Shown here: positions 16,601 to 20,176 of the stretch, piece by piece
How positions within the stretch are numbered: position 1 is the stretch's first letter
Layout of the letters: the number at the start of each line of letters is the position of its first letter
The notes under the pieces: model-generated
Seen by the model: the letters and a program-made list of their open reading frames with translations, nothing else
What the model was told of the DNA's origin: nothing
Database searches by the model: none
IMG/VR virus record: IMGVR_UViG_3300025132_000410
Coordinates: 1 to 20,176 of that record
Length of the DNA stretch: 20,176 nucleotides
Reading direction: 5' to 3' (one strand)
DNA from: a virus
Made by a program: the position numbers and the translations under genes

Positions 16601-17507
16601 TACAGATCCTAATGCAGATAATTATTTAGGTGTAAATAGTTTTACTCCTGATTTTTTACCTTTATTAGATTATCCATCACTTAATATTAATTATAATCCA
16701 CAAGGATTAGAGACTTTTAATACAGGAAATCCTGAAGGGGCGGGTGCACAATTATGTAAATATAAATTAAATAAAATTTGTTTACCTCCAAGAATAGATT
16801 CTCAAATTGCATACTTAGAAAAATGTATAATGAATGGATCTGTAAATTGGTACAATAAAAATATAACAGGAGGAAAGGATTCTTGTGATGAATTAGCTTT
16901 ATGGACAATGATATTTATAAAATATCTTGTATCTAGAAAAGGTTTAGATTGTATATTTAATTGTGCAGATTCTGGAACTCCAAATTATGAGCCTCAAACA
17001 TGTGAAGAAAAATGGGTAGAAGGAGGAAGTAAAATGTGGAGACCTACTACTGATACATATATGTTAGGTGATACTTTTACCCCATTAAGTATAATTAAAT
17101 ATGATACGGTATTCCCTTGGATGGGAGATGAAATTCCAGGAGGATCTACGATATGGACTCTATTTAGTGACTGTTTTCAAAACTGTGGTAATCCTTATGG
17201 TAACGGATCTGAAAACTTTAGACTATGTAAAGATGATAAAGTTTTTAGTGATAAGACAAATTATTTAGATGCATTTTTTAAATTTGCAACTAACTACTGT
17301 AGGTCATGTCAACCTTGTTCTTTTTTACCAGGAAATGAACCAACTGTTTTATACAATACTGATTCATTTACATATAGCACTGAAACAGATGGCACATTAA
17401 CAATTGGAGGAATAAATTTAGAAATGGATGGGGAAGAAATAGAAGGAGAAGAAGGCGGTGGTGATACGCCTCCACCACCACCACCACCAACACCTCCAGT
17501 GAAATAA
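13614..17507 (+). CDS. Large adhesin-like virion protein with host-type Cys repeats and SprB-like modules
   Basis: A 1297-residue protein counted from the ATG at 13614, two bases after the previous stop. An in-frame ATG at 13599 would overlap that gene and is less likely. The N-terminal ~330 residues are an unassigned domain. Residues about 331-430 ('GKIKAIVTGGQGDWTYKVEN' then 'YKVTVTDSNTCST') resemble a SprB-type repeat of Bacteroidota surface adhesins, and about 460-602 may be a second. 'GCxDxxAxNY...GxC' repeats begin at 434, 603, 723, 749 and 775, with a degenerate one at 995. A Cys-rich helical region and cluster ('YCRSCQPCSF') follow, then an acidic-Gly hinge ending in seven prolines. 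No signal peptide or autotransporter part is present. With a tail fibre downstream, a receptor-binding or tail-decoration role is likely. All 20 Arg codons are AGA or AGG. Domain names are by eye. Confidence 0.65.
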   Translation: MAKTKNLSTSKSKLDPRWDKYSSAATIATSGVFSSNMPKLAQGVVYLQNNNRLIVDIRYKHDKEYDRIVNVIDKSKSKKLTIEFGNEGNITLTYKNWNKKLSSTKELVLIFASGYRKTITLKIPGTNSKLQNSVESVTSILTSSPYENMLSVDVQDVLNSSNQLLVGVYPKADPYNVFNYKGVFAYNLPFAYYINSDSLNEVFVKNGITSSNKNVDKGMSSRGVGHLHPAPKAQEIHFLNVSSSGQDIIKNNLELNSVANSNSFTYGFVYGENLYDIPDDAPDFYVCMDEGDSSYYRTTNQDCDGNTISEKYLIGTSPARFLDGQCCTLNCDGFSIKLINTTLANADWGASEGKIKAIVTGGQGDWTYKVENNTTGVSTTVATAESEYEFTGLAFATSNDSPYKVTVTDSNTCSTIAYIHLSKSVNVNDGLLQGCTDSGGLNYDSTADVNTGCLFCLAEGPRGESYKNLSFGMSAATSKALGAELIVNESSKVTHATASGNSDGKISFKGSIFPAALPEIDKDSDEAFRFKLYSLGSGENANNKTKAEILALSATTTVASVPDLEHEFSSLAPGWYAISIEVLNLGTLTECVSVYRFEVKYGGCMDKLADNYDKDATYDNGGCTYVCNEEVVGIITESLENKCLKTVRVNRKKKHENITWKIGTETKSGPGPHLAKPGDYVHVYIENTKTKCSNTGEAFIKEEDCTQSMIKKAYSNSILNSGGCTDNTAFNYNCDAIFDDGTCIPVVQGCMDMESPSYSPTANVDDGSCIEYLEGCLNPQALNYNPLVTLHTEVLCMYSGVKLLNVISALPCPSSPGTSIPIYDVNANLTTVVFNMVSSTSVGTGSTLKAYKLPHNTILEQGFSIDTLTFPLEDSGMEPDATWKFTGLDSPFYSSPFAGIGPDFLLWGGAPNYEPYLLDTGGDGLATIQLDGTYTANSGSLGYGAYIFELKVITNGKVFYSRIWRQLPSNCPAIQSGQDLDPASNYDGGGSKQKGCTDPNADNYLGVNSFTPDFLPLLDYPSLNINYNPQGLETFNTGNPEGAGAQLCKYKLNKICLPPRIDSQIAYLEKCIMNGSVNWYNKNITGGKDSCDELALWTMIFIKYLVSRKGLDCIFNCADSGTPNYEPQTCEEKWVEGGSKMWRPTTDTYMLGDTFTPLSIIKYDTVFPWMGDEIPGGSTIWTLFSDCFQNCGNPYGNGSENFRLCKDDKVFSDKTNYLDAFFKFATNYCRSCQPCSFLPGNEPTVLYNTDSFTYSTETDGTLTIGGINLEMDGEEIEGEEGGGDTPPPPPPPTPPVK
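14913..15488 (+). repeat. Dispersed GCxD-type Cys repeats 1 and 2 in the adhesin
   Basis: Copy 1 (14913-14981; residues 434-456, 'GCTDSGGLNYDSTADVNTGC') and copy 2 (15420-15488; residues 603-625, 'GCMDKLADNYDKDATYDNGG' then C) flank the second SprB-like module. The pattern is Gly-Cys-x-Asp, Asn-Tyr, then Gly-x-Cys or Gly-Cys about 19-20 residues after the first Cys, as in Cys repeats of flavobacterial surface proteins. Confidence 0.75.
15780..16007 (+). repeat. Three tandem 26-residue GCxD-type Cys repeats in the adhesin
   Basis: Copies start at residues 723 ('GCTDNTAFNYNCDAIFDDGT' then C), 749 ('GCMDMESPSYSPTANVDDGS' then C) and 775 ('GCLNPQALNYNP' ... C796), exactly 26 residues (78 bases) apart. 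The first two keep Asp-Asp-Gly before the second Cys; the third has lost it. A degenerate sixth unit starts at 16596 ('GCTDPNADNY') without a normal second half. The regular spacing points to tandem duplication. Confidence 0.85.
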
Positions 17508-17508
17508 A

Positions 17509-17919
17509 ATGTTACTATATACAAATAGTAAATTAGAGGTACGCAAATCTACTATACATGGGTATGGAGTTTTTGCAAAAGAAGACATAAAAAAAGGAGA
17601 ACTATTAGAAGAATGTCATTATATACAATTTAAAGATAAAAATGGTATTGATGATAATTTTTTAGAATATGCATTTTCTTGGCCTAAACGTGATAGACAC
17701 GATTTGAAAGGAAAATATAAATATGCAACTATACCGCTTGGATATGCTTGTATTTATAACAGTTCATTAAGTAGTAATGATAATAATGCAGACTGGGAGA
17801 CTGATATTAAAAATAATTTGTTTATATTTACAGCGGTAAAAGATATTCCTGCAAATACAGAGATATTAACATATTATGGAAATGCATATTGGAGCAAAAG
17901 AAATAATAATATAAAATAA
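17509..17919 (+). CDS. SET-domain protein (putative protein lysine methyltransferase)
   Basis: A 136-residue protein that is essentially one SET domain, the fold that moves methyl groups from S-adenosylmethionine to protein lysines. Residues 16-23 'IHGYGVFA' and 'DIKKGELLEE' form the N-terminal SET signature. N84 in 'CIYNSS' sits where the family has Asn-His-Ser, so the His is replaced by Ser. Then come 'NNADW' and 'TAVKDIPANTEILTYYGNAY', with Y122/Y123 supplying the usual catalytic Tyr. Pre-SET and post-SET zinc clusters are absent. One base separates it from the adhesin stop and seven from the fibre start, so it belongs to the tail-fibre operon. Its substrate could be a virion protein or a host protein; neither can be read from sequence. 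The fold call is firm, the activity less so because of the His-to-Ser change. Confidence 0.85.
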   Translation: MLLYTNSKLEVRKSTIHGYGVFAKEDIKKGELLEECHYIQFKDKNGIDDNFLEYAFSWPKRDRHDLKGKYKYATIPLGYACIYNSSLSSNDNNADWETDIKNNLFIFTAVKDIPANTEILTYYGNAYWSKRNNNIK

Positions 17920-17926
17920 AAATAAA

Positions 17927-19519
17927 ATGGCAGAAATAACTTCATTAACTTCGGTTTTGAAATCAAATATAGGTCTAACTGACTATTTTGTAGTAGCAAA
18001 TTCTAGCACAAAGAAAGCCAGAAAATTAGCAGTGCAATCGTTATTTCCTACCTTAGTAACAAAGGGAACAGGAGGAGAGTCATTGTGGTCTACGTTAACA
18101 AATCAAAATCAAATTAATTTAAAAGGAATAAAGTCTGGAGATACAGACTTATTAACTGTAGTAACCACAGATGATAATATAGTACTAACAGTTTTAGAAG
18201 CTGGTATAGATTTAAGTTTATGTAATAATACTACCTCTGGATTTTTAAGTAGTGTAGATTTATCTACAGCTACTAGTACTTTATCAGCAAGTAACGGTGG
18301 GACAGGATTAACTTCAGTTGTTAAAGGTTCTGTATTATACGCAAATGATGCAAATTCTATATCTACAACAACTTTAGCGTCAAATGGTCAAATACTTATA
18401 GGTAATGGCACAACAGGATACCCACAAGCAGGAACTATAGAAAGTTCAGATTCTTCTATAACAATAACAAATTCTGCTGGAGGAATAGATTTAAAAACAG
18501 CATCTACTAGTTCATTATCTAGTACATTAGATTGCTCAACATATAATATAAATCTAAATGATAGTTCAGGAGATAGCTTTTTAAGTGGTGATGGAACAGC
18601 AGAAGGTGTGCATGTAGATGCTAGTGGATATGTATTTGTTGGGGATAATACTCCAACAGTTCCTAGTTTGGATTCAGCATTAACAATTGGAGGAAATGCG
18701 GGTACAGCTATTTCAATAGGAAATACAAATAATTATAAAGCACAAAAAATAAAATTTACAAATGCTGCAGCAACTAATGCAGGATTAGCAGGAACAGTAG
18801 AAGGAGCGGACGGGTCTGGAACGAACCAAGCTGGTGGAGATCTTACAATAGAGCCAGGGGCTAGTACAGGAAATGCTACGGGTGGAGCATTAAACATAAG
18901 AGGTGGGGATAAAGGAGATGTTAGTGGAACAGGTGGTTCTATTAATATTCAAACATTTGCTGCTGTTGATACTGCAAGAACAGCTGCAACTTTTGCGGCT
19001 GCTGGTACATCTACATTTAACTATAGTATGACATTGGGAAGTAGTGCAGATCTAATTATGGGTTCTGGAGCTATTAAGCCGGGATCAGGAGGTATGTATA
19101 GACCTACTCCTGTTGTATTAGCTGACGATAGTGTTACATTAACCTCTGCAACCAATGGTGGTAGAACTAATGTGATACCAGATGTAACTAGTAATAGAAC
19201 TTATACTCTTACTGACGCTGCGGCAGGGGGAGAATATTACCACTTTATATATGGTGGAGCAGCAGCTGATGCACAAAATGTAATAATAAAAACGCATACT
19301 ACAGCTGATAGTGTATATTTTAAAGGAGCAGTTACTCATCTAGACCAATCAGCTGACGAAAATTGTGAGGCAGCATTTTCAGATGGTAACTCAAATGATA
19401 TACTAACAATCACTACTCCTAGAGTAATAGATTTACACTTTTTAGCTTTGGATGCAAATGTTTGGTATGTATGGGGACATGTATGTTCTGCTACAGCACC
19501 AGCATTTAGTGACTCATAA
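17927..19519 (+). CDS. Tail fibre or receptor-binding protein
   Basis: A 530-residue protein with very high Ser, Thr, Gly, Asn and Ala and few charged residues, typical of a beta-structured trimeric phage fibre. The N-terminal ~50 residues ('LKSNIGLTDYFVVANSSTKK') are probably the virion-attachment part. At about 121-168 is the fibre signature 'LSASNGGTGLTSVVKGSVLY' followed by 'SNGQILIGNGTTGYPQAG'. Gly-rich strand repeats continue through about 375 ('GGDLTIEPGASTGNATGG'). From about 385 on ('MYRPTPVVLADDSVTLTSAT' to the end) it looks like a compact C-terminal domain, likely the tip. It follows the SET gene after seven bases, within an A-rich leader. The fibre class is recognised from repeats; the receptor is unknown. 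A tailspike enzyme is less likely, as no catalytic motif stands out. Confidence 0.75.
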   Translation: MAEITSLTSVLKSNIGLTDYFVVANSSTKKARKLAVQSLFPTLVTKGTGGESLWSTLTNQNQINLKGIKSGDTDLLTVVTTDDNIVLTVLEAGIDLSLCNNTTSGFLSSVDLSTATSTLSASNGGTGLTSVVKGSVLYANDANSISTTTLASNGQILIGNGTTGYPQAGTIESSDSSITITNSAGGIDLKTASTSSLSSTLDCSTYNINLNDSSGDSFLSGDGTAEGVHVDASGYVFVGDNTPTVPSLDSALTIGGNAGTAISIGNTNNYKAQKIKFTNAAATNAGLAGTVEGADGSGTNQAGGDLTIEPGASTGNATGGALNIRGGDKGDVSGTGGSINIQTFAAVDTARTAATFAAAGTSTFNYSMTLGSSADLIMGSGAIKPGSGGMYRPTPVVLADDSVTLTSATNGGRTNVIPDVTSNRTYTLTDAAAGGEYYHFIYGGAAADAQNVIIKTHTTADSVYFKGAVTHLDQSADENCEAAFSDGNSNDILTITTPRVIDLHFLALDANVWYVWGHVCSATAPAFSDS

Positions 19520-19522
19520 AAG

Positions 19523-19547
19523 TAATTATTAACTAAACTAAACTAAA
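19523..19547 (+). promoter_or_regulatory. Intergenic 13-mer TAATTATTAACTA (also at 9297-9309) with three CTAAA units
   Basis: TAATTATTAACTA at 19523-19535 is identical to 9297-9309. Each copy ends 19-24 bases before a start codon (9328, 19559). Here it runs into three tandem CTAAA units (19533-19547). A shared regulatory site is possible, but the sequence is low-complexity A/T. Confidence 0.25.
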
Positions 19548-19558
19548 TTTATATAAAA

Positions 19559-19969
19559 ATGGCAACAATAAAACTAGATACAACGTGTGGAGAATTAGTA
19601 GATTTAATGAATGGACATTTTAACGTACAAGATGTACCAGGTAAAGAATTTGCTTTAATAATCTCTAGAAATATGAATAAACTTCAAGAAGTTTTATCTC
19701 ATATTGAACAAGAAGGAAGGCCTTCAGAAGAATTTGTGAAATTTGCACAAGATATGCAAAGATTACAACAGGCAAATAATAAGGAAGCATTAGAAAAAAT
19801 GGAGAAAGATAATTCAGATCTTATAGCGGCAAGAAAGCTTCAAATGGAAAAGGTACAAAATATGCTAAAAAAAGATGCAAAAGCAGAATTAGAGGCAATA
19901 CCAAAAGACCTTCTTCCTTCTGATACTACAGCAAAACAAATTAATAATTTAGAAAAAATAATAATATAA
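19559..19969 (+). CDS. Small helical/coiled-coil protein of unknown function
   Basis: A 136-residue protein that is almost entirely alpha-helical. A short N-terminal part ('MATIKLDTTCGELVDLMNGH') is followed by heptad-like helices from about residue 35 to 110 ('NMNKLQEVLSHIEQEG', 'NKEALEKMEKDNSDLI', 'KLQMEKVQNMLKKDAKAELE') and a short tail. No catalytic motif, membrane segment or signal peptide is seen. It lies between the fibre gene and another probable structural gene, one base from the latter, so it is likely a late protein: an assembly chaperone or small virion component are both possible. I do not recognise the family with confidence. The start follows 'atttatataaaa', an A-rich leader without Shine-Dalgarno. 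Confidence 0.55.
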   Translation: MATIKLDTTCGELVDLMNGHFNVQDVPGKEFALIISRNMNKLQEVLSHIEQEGRPSEEFVKFAQDMQRLQQANNKEALEKMEKDNSDLIAARKLQMEKVQNMLKKDAKAELEAIPKDLLPSDTTAKQINNLEKIII

Positions 19970-19970
19970 T

Positions 19971-20176
19971 ATGGCAAATAGAACAGAAGCAGATCGATAT
20001 CTTGCTAATTTAGGTGAGATACGTGCTAATTCAGACGCATCTTTAAATCCAGTAGTTACTCATATAAATGATGTTGTAAGACATACAGGTCCTTTTTATG
20101 CAATAACAGCATTAGAAGGAGATACTTCAATTGATGTTAGTGAATGTACTACGGGTATAAAGGAAAGTGATGGTAG
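19971..20176 (+). CDS. Start of a probable virion protein (truncated by window end)
   Basis: The ATG at 19971 is one base after the preceding TAA, and the frame stays open for 68 codons to the window edge. The visible protein begins 'MANRTEADRYLANLGEIRAN' and includes 'GPFYAITALEGDTSID' and 'SECTTGIKESDG'. The segment 'FYAI.AL.G...ID......GI' is a pattern I associate with small structural proteins of tailed phages, often near fibres or neck, but that is a weak recollection. Tight coupling with the coiled-coil gene supports cotranslation. The rest of the gene is outside the window, so length and function cannot be judged. Confidence 0.6.
   Translation, partial: MANRTEADRYLANLGEIRANSDASLNPVVTHINDVVRHTGPFYAITALEGDTSIDVSECTTGIKESDG

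Noticed and set aside
13045-17507. Diversity-generating retroelement variable region in the adhesin or Cys-rich gene
   Set aside because: No reverse transcriptase gene or paired template repeat is visible in this window, so there is no support.
17309-17524. Poly-Gly minus-strand frame opposite the proline tail
   Set aside because: It is the antisense of the CCA-rich proline codons at 17470-17500.
1424-19339. Several minus-strand open frames (for example 3464-3661, 4988-5278, 11242-11586, 15008-15346)
   Set aside because: They lie entirely or mostly opposite strong plus-strand genes, have low-complexity or strand-shadow composition, and lack plausible leaders. No minus-strand gene is supported.
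19940-19975. Programmed frameshift between the coiled-coil gene and the last gene (A-rich run near 19953)
   Set aside because: The downstream gene has its own well-placed ATG one base after the stop, and the region before it is not coding-like in the second frame. A-runs are common in this DNA.
1-20176. CRISPR array, tRNA genes, insertion sequence, integrase or attachment site
   Set aside because: No regularly spaced identical repeats with spacers, no cloverleaf in any gap, no transposase or integrase motifs, and no terminal inverted repeats were seen. The protein-level repeats in the adhesin are coding.

Overview
The window looks like part of the late (virion) region of a double-stranded DNA tailed phage, probably infecting a marine member of the Bacteroidota. 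Three things point to that host group. First, start codons lack purine-rich Shine-Dalgarno sites and are preceded by A-rich leaders (for example before 11408, 12438, 17927 and 19559). Second, one tail-region protein carries 'GCxDxxAxNY...DDGSC' repeats and SprB-like modules of the sort found in flavobacterial surface proteins. Third, two intergenic regions contain TAnnTTTG boxes like the Bacteroidota -7 element. The portal and the adaptor-like protein have the wording I associate with crAss-like (Crassvirales-type) podoviruses. This is recognition from memory, not a database result. The DNA is strongly AT-rich, and all genes lie on the + strand in a tightly packed array. TAA is the stop of 13 of the 14 genes whose end is visible.

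Layout. Packaging and head: the C-terminal part of the large terminase (2-394), then the portal (491-2869). Overlapping the portal stop by one base is a very large multidomain protein (2869-6435) with two HExxH zinc-peptidase-like sites and, between them, a possible His/Cys caspase-like site. An acidic, Gln-rich scaffold candidate (6514-7665) and the major capsid protein (7696-9162) follow. After a 165-base gap with four possible hairpins come an unassigned post-capsid protein (9328-10140) and a head-tail adaptor or ring protein (10141-11373).

Neck, tail and fibre region: two virion-like beta-rich proteins (11408-12412, 12438-12977), then a strong hairpin with a C(UACG)G tetraloop. Next are a Cys-rich 188-aa protein (13045-13611), a 1297-aa adhesin-like protein with host-type Cys repeats (13614-17507), a SET-domain protein (17509-17919), a beta-structured tail fibre (17927-19519), a small coiled-coil protein (19559-19969), and the start of another probable virion protein (19971 to the window end).

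How the genes probably work together: terminase and portal package DNA into a capsid built from the capsid protein on the scaffold. The multi-peptidase protein sits where many phages encode the prohead protease, so it may mature the head, or it may be carried in the virion and delivered to the cell. The adaptor closes the neck. The Cys-rich and repeat-bearing proteins and the fibre probably form the host-recognition apparatus, with the SET protein possibly modifying one of them or a host protein. No tape measure, lysis, replication, integrase, tRNA or CRISPR element is seen. The most unusual parts are the multi-peptidase protein with its recurring [KR][KR]YxxGG motifs, and the adhesin plus SET-domain pair.
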